Positions 9,383 through 18,789 are shown, numbered from the stretch's first letter. The stretch is 64,000 nucleotides of DNA from an uncultured Sphingomonadaceae bacterium (GCA_947497085.1 CANMFE010000001.1:868001-932000), one strand, 5' to 3'. The notes: generated by a model not told the origin, from the sequence alone. Translations and numbers: made by a program.

Positions 9383-9841
9383 ATGGCTGGAATCTCACCA
9401 CAGGACATGACTGCAAAAGTTGGCGAAACTTTGGGATCGTCGGAATGGATCACGGTTGACCAGGATATGATCAACAAGTTTGCAGACGCAACCGGCGATC
9501 ACCAGTTTATCCATATTGATGAGGAAAAGGCCAAGCTGACGCCGTTTGGCGGCACGATTGCCCATGGCTTCCTCACGCTTTCCCTTTTCCCCCTGATGAG
9601 CGCAAAGTCCGATATGCCCCGCGTCGAAGGCGTTAAAATGGGCGTCAATTATGGCGGCAACAAAGTCCGCTTCCTTGCTCCTGTGCGCGCCGGCAAACGG
9701 GTGCGCGGCCATTTCAAACTGCTTGAACTCACCGAAAAACGGCCCGGTCAATGGCAACAAACGCTGGAATTTACCGTAGAGATTGAAAGCGAGGACAAGC
9801 CTGCGCTCATGGCCGAATGGATCAGCCAGTTTTTCGTTTAA
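9383..9841 (+). CDS. MaoC-like (R)-specific enoyl-CoA hydratase
   Basis: A 152-residue hot-dog-fold protein. The ATG at 9383 follows AGGAAAGGA, so the longer in-frame upstream reading is not used. The hydratase motif ATGDHQFIHIDEEKAK (catalytic Asp and His) is followed by FGGTIAHGFLTLSL, as in PhaJ/NodN-like hydratases. It lies directly before a thiolase and near a PHA depolymerase, so hydration of enoyl-CoA in fatty acid or PHA turnover is likely. Whether it makes (R)-3-hydroxyacyl-CoA for PHA is inferred. A consensus -10 (TATAAT, 9274-9279) lies upstream, without a convincing -35. Confidence 0.88.
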   Translation: MAGISPQDMTAKVGETLGSSEWITVDQDMINKFADATGDHQFIHIDEEKAKLTPFGGTIAHGFLTLSLFPLMSAKSDMPRVEGVKMGVNYGGNKVRFLAPVRAGKRVRGHFKLLELTEKRPGQWQQTLEFTVEIESEDKPALMAEWISQFFV

Positions 9842-9877
9842 ACGCTTACAACCAGAACCATAAGGATATCCCCAATC

Positions 9878-11056
9878 ATGCGTGATGCAGTCATCGTCTC
9901 CACCGCCCGCACCCCCATCGGCAGAGCCTATAAGGGCGGATTTAATACAACACTCGGCCCGACACTGGGCAGTTATTCATTCAAAGCCGCAGTAGAGCGC
10001 GCGGGCATTGACCCGGAAAGCATTGACGATGTGATCTGGGGCAGCGCCCTGCAACAGGGTTCACAAGGTGGCAATCTGGCCCGTAACGTCAGCCTGCGCG
10101 CTGGCATGCCGATTTCGGTTTCCGGCATGACAATTGACCGTCAGTGCTCCTCTGGCCTGATGAGCATCGCCACCGCCGCCAAGCAAGTGGTTATTGACCG
10201 GATGGACTGCGTTGTTGCGGGCGGGCAGGAAAGCATTTCAACGGTGCAGACCAAGGAAATGCGCATGCAGCCAGACAAGGAACTGGTCGCCATGCATGAC
10301 GACATTTACATGCCGATGCTGCAGACAGCCGAAACGGTGGCTTCGCGCTACAATATCAGCCGTGAGCGGCAGGACGCCTATGCCTTGCAATCCCAGCAGC
10401 GTACCGCCGCAGCGCAAGAAGCGGGCTATTTTGATGATGAGATTGTACCTGTTTCCACCACAATGGGTGTGATGAACAAGGAAACCGGTGAAGTTTCCAT
10501 GCAGGATGTCACAATTACAAAGGACGAAGGCAACCGTCCGAACACCACACTGGAAGGTCTGGCCGGCCTGAACCCTGTCATGGGCCCCGATGCCGTGATT
10601 ACCGCGGGCAATGCCTCGCAGCTGTCCGATGGTTCCTCTGCCTGTGTGGTAATGGAGGCCAAGGCGGCCGAAAAAGCAGGCCTCACCCCATTGGGCCGTT
10701 ATGTCGGCATGGCAGTGGCGGGTACAAAGCCCGACGAAATGGGCATCGGCCCGGTCTATGCCATCCCCAAGCTGCTTGAGCGCTTTGATCTCAAAATGGA
10801 TGATATCGGTCTGTGGGAACTGAATGAGGCTTTCGCGGTACAGGTTCTCTATTGTCAGGACACGCTTGGCATCCCAGACGAGCTGCTCAACGTCAATGGC
10901 GGTTCAATCTCGATCGGCCATCCCTATGGCATGACGGGCGCACGCTGCACCGGCCACGCCCTTGTCGAAGGCAAACGCCGCGGCGTGAAATATGCTGTTG
11001 TCACCATGTGCGTCGGCGGCGGCATGGGCGCAGCGGGACTGTTCGAAGTCTTCTAA
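9878..11056 (+). CDS. Acetyl-CoA acyltransferase (thiolase)
   Basis: A 392-residue thiolase of standard length. The nucleophile is C90 in DRQCSSGL, the general base H348 in [10 protein letters not shown], and the second cysteine C378 in [18 protein letters not shown] is also present. It catalyses reversible CoA-dependent cleavage of 3-ketoacyl-CoA. It follows the MaoC hydratase by 36 bases and is closed by a strong terminator, so the two form a small operon. Degradative (FadA-like) and acetoacetyl-CoA (PhaA-like) roles cannot be separated from sequence alone; the start [15 protein letters not shown] suits either. Confidence 0.92.
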   Translation: MRDAVIVSTARTPIGRAYKGGFNTTLGPTLGSYSFKAAVERAGIDPESIDDVIWGSALQQGSQGGNLARNVSLRAGMPISVSGMTIDRQCSSGLMSIATAAKQVVIDRMDCVVAGGQESISTVQTKEMRMQPDKELVAMHDDIYMPMLQTAETVASRYNISRERQDAYALQSQQRTAAAQEAGYFDDEIVPVSTTMGVMNKETGEVSMQDVTITKDEGNRPNTTLEGLAGLNPVMGPDAVITAGNASQLSDGSSACVVMEAKAAEKAGLTPLGRYVGMAVAGTKPDEMGIGPVYAIPKLLERFDLKMDDIGLWELNEAFAVQVLYCQDTLGIPDELLNVNGGSISIGHPYGMTGARCTGHALVEGKRRGVKYAVVTMCVGGGMGAAGLFEVF

Positions 11057-11071
11057 CCCCTACCCTTTCAT

Positions 11072-11104
11072 AAAAAGGCCCCTGCAGCAATGCGGGGGCC
11101 TTTT
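11072..11104. terminator. Bidirectional terminator between thiolase and dipeptide epimerase
   Basis: AAAAAGGCCCC(T)GC pairs with GCGGGGGCCTTTT around a short loop, with an A-run on one side and a T-run on the other. It sits between convergent genes and can serve both strands. Confidence 0.85.
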
Positions 11105-11123
11105 CCATTTGGGGGAGGAAAGC

Positions 11124-12089
11124 CTACCCTTGGTGGATCATGCCACCATCAAACCTGAAACCACCCTCGCGGTCTTTCTTGAGCAGGGCCGGGCCATCCA
11201 GATCCGCCCAGTTTGCAACCTGTGCCAGCGCAAATGCAGGGCCGATCGCGAGCGATGTGGAGAGCATACAGCCAACCATGATCCCCATATCGGCCTCTTT
11301 GGCTTTTTCAACCAGGCGCAGTGCCTCAGTCAGGCCACCTGTCTTATCAAGTTTTACATTGATAACCTGAAAACAGTCTTCGACGCGTTCAATATCTTCG
11401 GATGTATGGCAGCTTTCGTCCGCGCATAGCGGCACCGGCGTTTCCACACCCATCAACTCATCTTCAAAACCGGCAGATACCGGTTGCTCGATAAGCTCTA
11501 CGCCGAGCTCATGCATGGCCATGGCTTCACTCACGATATCGAGCTCGTCCCATGCCTCATTGGCATCAACTATAATGCGCGCATTCGGCGCGCCTGCACG
11601 CACGGCTGCTACGCGGGCACGGTCATTTTCACCATTCAGCTTGACCTTCAGCAGGGCGTATGTCTCCGCCGCCTTGCGGGCATCAGCTTCCATGACTTCA
11701 GGCTCACCCAGCGAGATAGTATAGGCTGTAACCAGCGGCTTGGGTTCAGGAAGGCCCGCCAGTTCCCATACCGGCTTGCCGGTCTGTTTCGATTCCAAAT
11801 CCCACAGCGCGCAATCCAGCGCATTGCGGGCCGCACCTTCCATCATGCTGTCCAGCAGGTCTTCACGGCTCAGCGCCCGGTTCTGCTTGCACCGCATATT
11901 AATGGCTTCGACGCACAGTTCCGCGGTTTCGCCTTCATAATAAATAGGCGTGCCTTCACCGCGGCCGACATGGGTACCATCGGTAACTTCGCAGACGACA
12001 ACGTCGACATCGGTTTTTGCACCGCGTGCAATAATGAACGCGCCATCCACGGCAAAACGTTCGACATGAGCTGATTGTAATGTGATCAT
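11124..12089 (-). CDS. Dipeptide epimerase (L-Ala-D/L-Glu epimerase type)
   Basis: A 321-residue enolase-superfamily enzyme, started at the ATG giving MITLQSAHVERFAVDG. Metal- and acid-base motifs are visible: KVKLNG-like LLKVKLNGENDRA (catalytic lysine pair region), IIVDANEAW, ELIEQPV, LCADESCH and NVKLDKTGG. This order matches YcjG/YkfB-type epimerases that recycle murein peptides. Precise dipeptide specificity cannot be read off. The stop of the downstream-encoded PHA depolymerase lies 10 bases before this start on the minus strand, so both are probably co-transcribed. Confidence 0.87.
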   Translation of the reverse strand: MITLQSAHVERFAVDGAFIIARGAKTDVDVVVCEVTDGTHVGRGEGTPIYYEGETAELCVEAINMRCKQNRALSREDLLDSMMEGAARNALDCALWDLESKQTGKPVWELAGLPEPKPLVTAYTISLGEPEVMEADARKAAETYALLKVKLNGENDRARVAAVRAGAPNARIIVDANEAWDELDIVSEAMAMHELGVELIEQPVSAGFEDELMGVETPVPLCADESCHTSEDIERVEDCFQVINVKLDKTGGLTEALRLVEKAKEADMGIMVGCMLSTSLAIGPAFALAQVANWADLDGPALLKKDREGGFRFDGGMIHQG

Positions 12090-12099
12090 GGCCGACTGT

Positions 12100-13416
12100 T
12101 TAGGCGAAGTCGGACCCTTCGGGCAAGTCCTCAAGATGCGGTGCGGCAGAGTTTTTGGGATCGACCTTTGCCACCTTGGCACGCTTACGCGTTGCAGCGC
12201 TTTCATGTGCCAATATCCATTCCTCCACAACAGGTGCAATGTGCGCGCGCCACTTGCTGCCATTGAAAATACCGTAATGGCCAACATTTTCCGCCATATA
12301 ATATTTTTTGTGCTTTTCAGGCAGGTTCGGCGTGAGCATCAGCGCCGCCTTGGTCTGGCCAAGGCCGCTAATATCGTCGCGCTCACCCTCAATGGCGAGC
12401 AGCGCAATATCCTTGATGGCAGAAAGATCCACGATGCGGCCGCGATGCGTCATTTCACCGCGCGGCAGGGCGTGGGTCTGAAACACCAGATCCACCGTCT
12501 GCAGATAAAATTCAGCGGTCATGTCGCATATCGCACGATATTCGTCGTAAAACTCCTTGGTCGTATCTGCGCTTTCGCCATCACCATCGACCAGGTGTTT
12601 GAACATTTCCCAATGGCTGTTGAGATGCCCGCCCAGGTTCATTGACATAAACCCGGCGAGTTGCAGGAAACCGGGATAAACTTTGCGGCCCGCGCCCGCA
12701 TATTGCATCGGCACGGTCGCAATCACATTCTGTTCGAACCAGCTGTGCGGGCGCTGCGTTGCCATGGTGTTGACCGCAGTCGGCGCTTCGCGTGTGTCAA
12801 TCGGCCCGCCCATCATGGTGAGCGTCCTGGGACGGCATTTATGCTTATCCGCTGACATGATGGCCGCCGCCGCAAAACAGGGCACGGATGGCTGGCACAC
12901 AGCCAGCATGTGTGCGCCTGGCCCGATATGCTCCAGAAATTCGATAAGGTAATCGATATAGTCATCCAGATCGAACGATCCTTCCGACAAAGGCACATTA
13001 CGGGCATCACGCCAGTCGGTAATATAAACCTCATGCTCGGGTATCATCCGTTCAACAGTACCGCGCAGCAGGGTCGCGAAATGCCCCGACATGGGCGCAA
13101 CGATAAGCAGTTTGGGCTTACCCTCGCTGCCTGCATGGCTGAATTTCTTCAGTTGGCCGAACGGTTTCTGCAATATGATTTCCTCGGCCACATTGAGCTG
13201 CTCACCTTCATATTCGACTTCATCAAGACCAAAGGGCGGTTTCCCGCGCGGTGCCGATGCATGTGCAAACACTTCGAGCGCTGAAGCCATAATCGGCCCG
13301 CCTGCCATATATCCGAATATATTGGCCGGATTCTTGAGCATTTGCGCGCTCATATTTGCCCAGTTGCTCGCACCTGCGAGCAGAGTGCGCTGCATTTCAT
13401 ATCCGTTATAAAGCAT
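12100..13416 (-). CDS. phaZ: Intracellular polyhydroxyalkanoate depolymerase
   Basis: A 438-residue alpha/beta hydrolase started at MLYNGYEMQR, the usual start of this family. The nucleophile elbow is AVCQPSVP with C174 in place of serine, as in the Ralstonia PhaZ1-type intracellular depolymerases. Asp and His partners are plausible in EGERDDISG and NVGHYGIFNG. There is no signal peptide, so it acts on native intracellular PHA granules, releasing hydroxyacids for fuel. It lies upstream of the dipeptide epimerase (10-base gap). Confidence 0.93.
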   Translation of the reverse strand: MLYNGYEMQRTLLAGASNWANMSAQMLKNPANIFGYMAGGPIMASALEVFAHASAPRGKPPFGLDEVEYEGEQLNVAEEIILQKPFGQLKKFSHAGSEGKPKLLIVAPMSGHFATLLRGTVERMIPEHEVYITDWRDARNVPLSEGSFDLDDYIDYLIEFLEHIGPGAHMLAVCQPSVPCFAAAAIMSADKHKCRPRTLTMMGGPIDTREAPTAVNTMATQRPHSWFEQNVIATVPMQYAGAGRKVYPGFLQLAGFMSMNLGGHLNSHWEMFKHLVDGDGESADTTKEFYDEYRAICDMTAEFYLQTVDLVFQTHALPRGEMTHRGRIVDLSAIKDIALLAIEGERDDISGLGQTKAALMLTPNLPEKHKKYYMAENVGHYGIFNGSKWRAHIAPVVEEWILAHESAATRKRAKVAKVDPKNSAAPHLEDLPEGSDFA

Positions 13417-13588
13417 TTTATTCGGTTCCCTGTTGGTGCATTCTGCCCAGATTTGCCATTGCGATAGCAGACGATATTGCGCTGCACCATATAAAAGCGC
13501 CATTTATCCACGTTGCGGCTTCGGACCCGCTGTAAAAGCCGTTCGTAAAAGCATTGAGCGCCCTGCCCCAGGCTGCTACGCGGGTGCG

Positions 13589-15439
13589 ATGAATAATATT
13601 GAAAAACAGTCCGGGGCACAGTTGTCCAAACCTGATGAAACTGCGGAAATTCTCGATTCCGAGGTACAGAAAGATAGCCCGGTGCGGCGCATCGGCAATT
13701 TGCGCATGGTGTGGGATTTTGCCTCCAACTATCCACGCCAGATTATTTTTGCTGTTCTTTCACTATTTACCGCAGCTATGGCCACACTTGCCATTCCGGC
13801 AGGATTCAAACGCGTCATAGATGACGGTTTCGGCAGTGCGGGCGGTGATATATCGCAATATTTCTATTATCTTTTCATGATCGTGGTGGTGCTGGCTATT
13901 GCGACAGCGCTGCGCTTCTATTTTGTGTCATGGCTGGGAGAACGCGTTGTCGCGGATATCCGCCTTGCGGTGCAGAAAAACCTCTTGCGGTTGCCGCCGG
14001 GCTTTTTTGAGCAGAACCGACCTTCCGAAATAGCATCGCGCATGACCTCTGACACTGCGATTATCGAACAGGTTGTCGGCACCACATTGTCAGTGGCACT
14101 GCGCAATATTGTCATGGGCATTGGCGGAATTGTATACCTGTTTACACTCGCGCCCAAACTTACTGGCGCTCTGCTGATCGGTATTCCGGTCATTATCCTT
14201 CCCATCGTGCTGCTGGGCAACAAGCTGCGCAATGTATCGCGTACGAGTCAGGACCGGGTTGCCGATGTCGGAGCGATGATTGCCGAAACACTGGGTGCCA
14301 TGAAAATCGTGCAGGCTTTCGGGCAGGAAAAACGTGAATCTGAAAGATTTTCCGGCGCAGCCGAAGCGACTTTTGACACGGCAAAAAAGCGCATCAGGCT
14401 GCGCGCAATCATGACATCTATTGTCATTGCCCTGATTTTTGGTGCTATCACCATGCTGATGTGGAAAGGCGCAGTTGATGTTGCGCAAGGCCGCCTGACC
14501 GGCGGAACGATAGCCGCATTTGTGCTGACGGGCGGCCTTGTCGCAGGTGCATTTGGCGCACTGACCGAAGTGTATGGCGACTTGCTGCGCGGTGCGGGTG
14601 CGGCGAGCCGTCTGGCGGAGCTGTTGAGGGAGGAACCCGATATTGCGCCTCCAGCAAAGCCGGTTGCCTTGCCTGAACCGCCACGCGGGCAGATCAGCTT
14701 TCGGAATGTGTCATTCTCCTATCCCACACGGCCCGATATTGCCGCGCTCAAGGATTTCACGCTGACTGTATCACCTGGTGAAACAGTCGCTATTGTAGGC
14801 CCTTCAGGTGCAGGCAAGTCGACACTGTTCCAGCTTGCGCAGCGCTTTTACGACCCGCAAAACGGCAGCGTTCGTATTGATGGCGTCGCGCTGCCTTCAG
14901 CCGATCCGGCGGATATCCGCAAGCGCATGGCCTTCGTACCGCAGGAAAGTGTGTTATTCGCGGCAACCGCCCGCGACAATCTGCGCTATGGCAACTGGCA
15001 GGCCAGCGATGAGGAAATCTGGGCCGCAGCCGATGCCGCCAATGCAGCGGCATTTCTCCGCGCCCTGCCAGACGGGCTGGACAGCTATCTGGGTGAGGCC
15101 GGTGCGCGCCTTTCAGGTGGGCAGAGGCAGCGCATGTCAATTGCTCGCGCCCTCCTGCGCAATGCGCCTATATTGCTGCTTGATGAGGCCACATCTGCGC
15201 TGGATGCGGAAAGCGAAAAGCTGGTGCAGGACGCTTTGGACAATCTTATGGCCGATCGCACGACATTGGTTATTGCACACAGGCTTGCGACAATCCGCAC
15301 AGCTGATCGCATCATCGTGATGGAAGAGGGCCAGATTGTCGAGGAGGGAACGCATGACGAGTTATCAGCACGCGGCGGCCTGTATGCGCGTCTGGCCAGA
15401 CTGCAATTTAATGACAATAATGGTAGCCTAGCGAAATAG
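13589..15439 (+). CDS. ABC exporter, fused permease and ATPase (MsbA-like)
   Basis: A 616-residue half-transporter. The ATG at 13589 is preferred over an upstream in-frame start that would add 52 residues of unlikely composition. A six-helix type I exporter domain spans about 45-340. The nucleotide-binding domain has Walker A GPSGAGKST (404-412), signature LSGGQ (508-512), Walker B ending D532 with catalytic E533, and the H-loop IAHRLAT. Close relatives in alphaproteobacteria export lipids or drugs; the substrate is not predictable. The gene is divergent from phaZ. Confidence 0.9.
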   Translation: MNNIEKQSGAQLSKPDETAEILDSEVQKDSPVRRIGNLRMVWDFASNYPRQIIFAVLSLFTAAMATLAIPAGFKRVIDDGFGSAGGDISQYFYYLFMIVVVLAIATALRFYFVSWLGERVVADIRLAVQKNLLRLPPGFFEQNRPSEIASRMTSDTAIIEQVVGTTLSVALRNIVMGIGGIVYLFTLAPKLTGALLIGIPVIILPIVLLGNKLRNVSRTSQDRVADVGAMIAETLGAMKIVQAFGQEKRESERFSGAAEATFDTAKKRIRLRAIMTSIVIALIFGAITMLMWKGAVDVAQGRLTGGTIAAFVLTGGLVAGAFGALTEVYGDLLRGAGAASRLAELLREEPDIAPPAKPVALPEPPRGQISFRNVSFSYPTRPDIAALKDFTLTVSPGETVAIVGPSGAGKSTLFQLAQRFYDPQNGSVRIDGVALPSADPADIRKRMAFVPQESVLFAATARDNLRYGNWQASDEEIWAAADAANAAAFLRALPDGLDSYLGEAGARLSGGQRQRMSIARALLRNAPILLLDEATSALDAESEKLVQDALDNLMADRTTLVIAHRLATIRTADRIIVMEEGQIVEEGTHDELSARGGLYARLARLQFNDNNGSLAK

Positions 15440-15480
15440 AGGCGGGAGCTGGCCGGGAAACTTGCCCCCTCCGCACGCTC

Positions 15481-15645
15481 TCATGATAGGTCCATGCTCA
15501 TTGGGTCCACTGCCCTTTCATCGAATACAGGCTTGCCTGCGCTAAGGACGACAGTCACAGGCTGAGCTGGATAACTCCGATAGCATTTTTCCAGACCAGC
15601 CAATCGGCACACCTGCCGTTGCCAATGTAAACAGCCGGAACCCAT
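15481..15645 (-). pseudogene. Possible remnant or small ORF downstream of exbD
   Basis: A 54-residue frame beginning MGSGCLHWQRQ and ending in RSYPAQPVTVVLSAGKP and a short tail. The second half has a balanced, protein-like composition with alternating hydrophobics, unlike random reading. An in-frame stop lies two codons before the ATG and there is no ribosome-binding site. It lies beyond the exbD terminator. It could be the decayed C-terminus of a lost gene or a small protein; I do not recognise a family. Confidence 0.2.
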
Positions 15646-15766
15646 GCAGGTTTAGCAAAGCTGCGCTGGATTGCGCGCCTGGGGTTTTTTGCAGCGCAGC
15701 CGATACTCTTTCTCAGAGCCCTGGCAAGTTCTGTCCCGCCCCCCCGAATAAAGGCAGTACAAACAA

Positions 15767-15792
15767 AAAAGGCGGCCCAACGGCCGCCTTTT
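15767..15792 (-). terminator. Terminator of the tonB-exb operon
   Basis: An 11-bp perfect stem (AAAAGGCGGCC / GGCCGCCTTTT) with a four-base loop. It is flanked by A/T runs and lies 20 bases beyond the last exbD stop. Confidence 0.88.
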
Positions 15793-15811
15793 AAAATCAT
15801 ATGATATTGAT

Positions 15812-16261
15812 TTATGCACCCGGCACGGGTGGTTTGCCAAAATTGCGATATTGCTCATTGCCAACAAAACCGAACTTGTTAACGCCCGAATTTTCAATCG
15901 TACGCAGCGTTTCCGCAACAAGGTCATATCGCGCCCGCGGTTCCGGCTGGAACTGGAGTTCAGGCTCTACCGACATTTCCAAAGTCTGTCCTAAAAGACG
16001 CTGAAGCGCTGCCTGATCAATGGCTTCACCGTTCCATAACAGTTGGCTATTGGTATCAATAATCAGCTTGTTCTTAACCGGATCAACTGGAGGATCTGTT
16101 TGATCGGGATTACTCACCGGAAGCGGAATGTTTACCGCATGGGTCGCAATCGGAATGGTGATAATGAACATGATCAGCAACACCAGCATCACATCGATGA
16201 GAGGCGTTGTGTTCATTTCCATCATTGGCTCGCCGTCGTCTTTACCACCGCTCATTGCCAT
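15812..16261 (-). CDS. exbD: ExbD/TolR-family biopolymer transport protein (second copy)
   Basis: A 149-residue protein with a short cytosolic start, one transmembrane helix at about 20-42 and a periplasmic domain. The membrane-entry Asp in NTTPLIDVMLVLLIMF is the proton-relay residue of ExbD/TolR. It is the last gene of the tonB-exbB-exbD-exbD operon (58 bases after the first exbD) and is followed by a strong terminator. It works with ExbB to energise TonB from the proton motive force. The periplasmic domain differs clearly from that of the other copy, so the two are not recent duplicates. Confidence 0.92.
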   Translation of the reverse strand: MAMSGGKDDGEPMMEMNTTPLIDVMLVLLIMFIITIPIATHAVNIPLPVSNPDQTDPPVDPVKNKLIIDTNSQLLWNGEAIDQAALQRLLGQTLEMSVEPELQFQPEPRARYDLVAETLRTIENSGVNKFGFVGNEQYRNFGKPPVPGA

Positions 16262-16319
16262 AATGAAATACTCCTAAATAACTTTAAAATCATAGCCTTG
16301 CAGCCATACTGCATGCCAA

Positions 16320-16847
16320 TTATGATGGGCTGGGATCCTGTGGGTTGGAAATAAATCCAACTGCTGGATAGCCTGCGGCCTGCATCTGGTATATTGCACC
16401 GCCAATACACTGCCATGGTGTATTAACATCAGAACGGATATGCACTTCCGGAACATCATCAGGATCAACATTATCCGGGCCACCGCGTGATTCGATGAAA
16501 TTTTCCATGCGCTTCAGGCTGAAATCATAAAGCTGCTGGGAGTCGACTGGCGTTACCTGCAGATAAACCATACATTCGCCGTTTTGCGATGCTCCGGCAT
16601 ATCCCGGCGTGTTTGGCGCTCGCCCGGCATCATCAGTAGCCGTGATGGAGAGCAGTACGTTTTCAGCACTGTCATCGGATTTTTCATTTTCTAGAATTGG
16701 AATTTCCAACTGGTCAACATTTTGAATTGCCACAGGAATTGCAATCAGGAAGATGATGAGCAGAACCAACATGACGTCCACGAGTGGAGTCGTGTTAATG
16801 TCTGACATCGGCGTTTCTTCGCCACCGCCGCCCATACTCATTGCCAT
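16320..16847 (-). CDS. exbD: ExbD/TolR-family biopolymer transport protein (first copy)
   Basis: A 175-residue protein beginning with a Gly/Glu-rich cytosolic stretch, then INTTPLVDVMLVLLIIFLIAI with the conserved Asp. The periplasmic part is about 25 residues longer than in the second copy. It includes two cysteines (GECMVY and WQCIGGA) that could form a periplasmic disulfide. It follows exbB after a 139-base gap that contains a stable hairpin. Tandem unequal exbD genes are known in Xanthomonas and other Proteobacteria, where the second copy can be substrate-specific. Confidence 0.92.
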   Translation of the reverse strand: MAMSMGGGGEETPMSDINTTPLVDVMLVLLIIFLIAIPVAIQNVDQLEIPILENEKSDDSAENVLLSITATDDAGRAPNTPGYAGASQNGECMVYLQVTPVDSQQLYDFSLKRMENFIESRGGPDNVDPDDVPEVHIRSDVNTPWQCIGGAIYQMQAAGYPAVGFISNPQDPSPS

Positions 16848-16954
16848 GCTATACTATCCTATCCTTGAGTTACCGGTTTGGCCTTTTTGACCTAGCTCCG
16901 CGCACCCTTGTCAATACTTATGACCACAACATCGCTGGCCAAACGCTTGAATAC

Positions 16955-16979
16955 CGGGAGCACCCTGCGGGCGCTCCCG
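16955..16979 (-). other. Intercistronic hairpin after exbB
   Basis: A 7-bp stem (CGGGAGC / GCTCCCG) with an 11-base loop, starting 8 bases after the exbB stop and without a U-run. It probably marks 3'-end stabilisation or partial termination that sets ExbB above ExbD. This role is inferred. Confidence 0.45.
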
Positions 16980-16986
16980 AAATCCC

Positions 16987-17790
16987 TTACTTTTTAGGCG
17001 GTGTTTTTACGCCGCCTGCAGTTCCTGCCGGTTTAGCAGGGGCCGGTTTTGCAGATGCCGCTTTGGCAGGGGCAGCAGCCGGTATAGCAGGTTTCACAGA
17101 ACCGCCCGAAGCCATGTAGCCGAGTACATCATTGGAAAACGTGCCAAGCTGCTGTGCAAGAACCTTGTTGCGGTTTTGCAGCCAGTTATAGGCAAGCACG
17201 GCAGGCACAGCCACGGCGAGACCAAGCGCGGTCATGATAAGCGCCTCACCAACAGGGCCGGCCACAACGTCAATCGATGCAGAACCGCTGGAACCGATTT
17301 TGATCAGTGCGCGGTAAATACCGACAACCGTACCGAAGAGACCGATAAACGGTGCGGTCGCACCCACGGTCGCAAGGAAGGGCAGGCCGCCAGCGAGCTT
17401 CGCGTTAATGGCGTTTTCACTGCGTGCGAGCGAACCGTGCAGCCAGTCATGCGCTTCCACAGGATCAGTCAGCTTGCTGTGCTGTTCCTGCGCCTGGATG
17501 CCGTCGTCAACGATCTGGCGGTAGGCACTGTTCTTATCAAGTTTTGCCGCACCTTCTTTCAGGCTGTTTGAACGCCAGAATGTCTGACGGACAGTACGGC
17601 CCTGCTTGAAAATTTTCTGTTGCTCAAAAAGTTTTGTGAACAGGATGTAGAAGGAACCAAAAGACATAATGGCCAGAATAATAACCGTGGCATATGCAAT
17701 GACACCACCTTCGTTCAAAGCTTCCCAGAAACCGAACTTTGCTTTTATTTCTGCCGCCTCGGCACTAGCTGCTAGAATTTGCGTGTACAT
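16987..17790 (-). CDS. exbB: ExbB/TolQ/MotA-family proton channel subunit
   Basis: A 267-residue membrane protein. The first helix (about 28-50) precedes a cytosolic region. The two ExbB helices include LPFLATVGATAPFIGLFGTVVGI and a region ending GLAVAVPAVLAYNWL, with the Thr/Pro pattern of the channel. The C-terminus is an Ala/Lys/Pro-rich tail of about 40 residues (AAPAKAASAKPAPAKPAG), probably disordered and not typical of ExbB. It follows tonB by 48 bases. Confidence 0.93.
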   Translation of the reverse strand: MYTQILAASAEAAEIKAKFGFWEALNEGGVIAYATVIILAIMSFGSFYILFTKLFEQQKIFKQGRTVRQTFWRSNSLKEGAAKLDKNSAYRQIVDDGIQAQEQHSKLTDPVEAHDWLHGSLARSENAINAKLAGGLPFLATVGATAPFIGLFGTVVGIYRALIKIGSSGSASIDVVAGPVGEALIMTALGLAVAVPAVLAYNWLQNRNKVLAQQLGTFSNDVLGYMASGGSVKPAIPAAAPAKAASAKPAPAKPAGTAGGVKTPPKK

Positions 17791-17838
17791 AATCTTTACC
17801 TCTCAAGAAAAATCAAAAATCATACGGGATAATTTATA

Positions 17839-18534
17839 TTATCTGACATTGTCCAATTCGTACCGGACACGGCTACTCCAACTCCCTGTCGTCGGATTGC
17901 CGGCATCATCCAGTGCAGGCCTGAACCTGGCGACGCGTTGCATGGCCTTACATGCTGCAGCGTCAAGATCAGAGTGGCCACTGGAGCTCGTAACAGTACA
18001 GTTAGTCGCTCGCCCCTTGGGACTGACAGTTAGACGGAAACCAACTGTACCCTCGCGTTCCTCACGAATAGCCCGTGAAGGATAGCTGCTCTGGGCCTGG
18101 GCACCCCAGCGACCGGTATTACCGCGCGGCGTTGCAGCCTTGGCCTTTGAGGGAGGCCTCTCTTCTACGACAGGCTTTTCAACGGGCGCCTCTTTAACTA
18201 CAGGCGCAGGCTTTTCAACCACCGGTGCCTTTTCTGGTATTTCCTGCTGCTGCTGTATCTGCGGCCTGTTCTGCTGCGGCACCTGGATAGGTGGCGGAGG
18301 CACCACAACCGGTGGTGGCTGAACATCCGGAATCTCTTCGGGTGGAGGCGGCTCTTCCTCTGGCGGCGGCTCATCCTCGGTGATTTCGATGGTGGTTATT
18401 TCTTCTTTCACCTGCTCATATGCTTGGTAAGCCAGGCCCGAAATAAAGGCATAGCCAACGACAATATGTAACAGTGCAACGACGATTAGGGAAATAATCT
18501 TATTTCCGCTCATCTCTTGATCAGCATAAGCCAT
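17839..18534 (-). CDS. tonB: TonB energy transducer
   Basis: A 231-residue protein with an N-terminal anchor helix (about 13-33). A Glu/Pro-rich periplasmic linker follows (about 50-120; EDEPPPEEEPPPPEE then PPPVVVPPPPIQVP). The TonB C-terminal domain (about 145-231) includes YPSRAIREEREGTVGFRLTV and a final RVRYELDNVR. It transmits ExbB-ExbD energy to outer-membrane receptors for siderophores, B12 and sugars. It is the first gene of its operon, and a partial Fur-like box lies upstream. Confidence 0.95.
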   Translation of the reverse strand: MAYADQEMSGNKIISLIVVALLHIVVGYAFISGLAYQAYEQVKEEITTIEITEDEPPPEEEPPPPEEIPDVQPPPVVVPPPPIQVPQQNRPQIQQQQEIPEKAPVVEKPAPVVKEAPVEKPVVEERPPSKAKAATPRGNTGRWGAQAQSSYPSRAIREEREGTVGFRLTVSPKGRATNCTVTSSSGHSDLDAAACKAMQRVARFRPALDDAGNPTTGSWSSRVRYELDNVR

Positions 18535-18672
18535 TCAGAAACGTCACTCCTTACCCTATTTCATTTACCGTCCCGAGTCCGCTACATTTTGCAGGTGACA
18601 TCAGGTCGTGCAATTTTCGTTATGACAAAATATCCAACAGGACCGCAAGAAAATTATTTATGTTTTTTTATT

Positions 18673-18691
18673 TGCAAATGATATTTTATGC
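18673..18691. promoter_or_regulatory. Possible Fur-like box upstream of tonB
   Basis: TGCAAATGAT followed by ATTTTATGC matches one half of an alphaproteobacterial Fur-type site well and the other half poorly. It lies about 140 bases before the tonB start. Suggestive only. Confidence 0.25.
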
Positions 18692-18789
18692 TGCTCGGCC
18701 TGTGTGGACGTGCATATCACTGGTTCACTCTCAATTCACCGGCCACAAGTTAGCCGGATTGCAAATACCGCTCAAACACGGAAGAATGC

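Larger units (their letters stand above)
15440..15811. other. Intergenic region between ABC exporter and exbD
   Basis: 372 bases without a convincing gene. It contains a 54-codon minus-strand reading frame (15481-15645) that looks protein-like and a strong terminator at its right end. No tRNA or riboswitch was recognised. Confidence 0.5.

Noticed and set aside
13433..13588. 52-residue N-terminal extension of the ABC exporter
   Set aside because: Cys/Arg-rich and unlike exporter starts; the ATG at 13589 gives the standard protein.
15555..15800. 81-codon minus-strand frame beyond exbD
   Set aside because: It reads through the operon terminator and has no ribosome site or recognisable family.
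17176..17571. Plus-strand frame inside exbB
   Set aside because: Antisense shadow of a clear ExbB gene.
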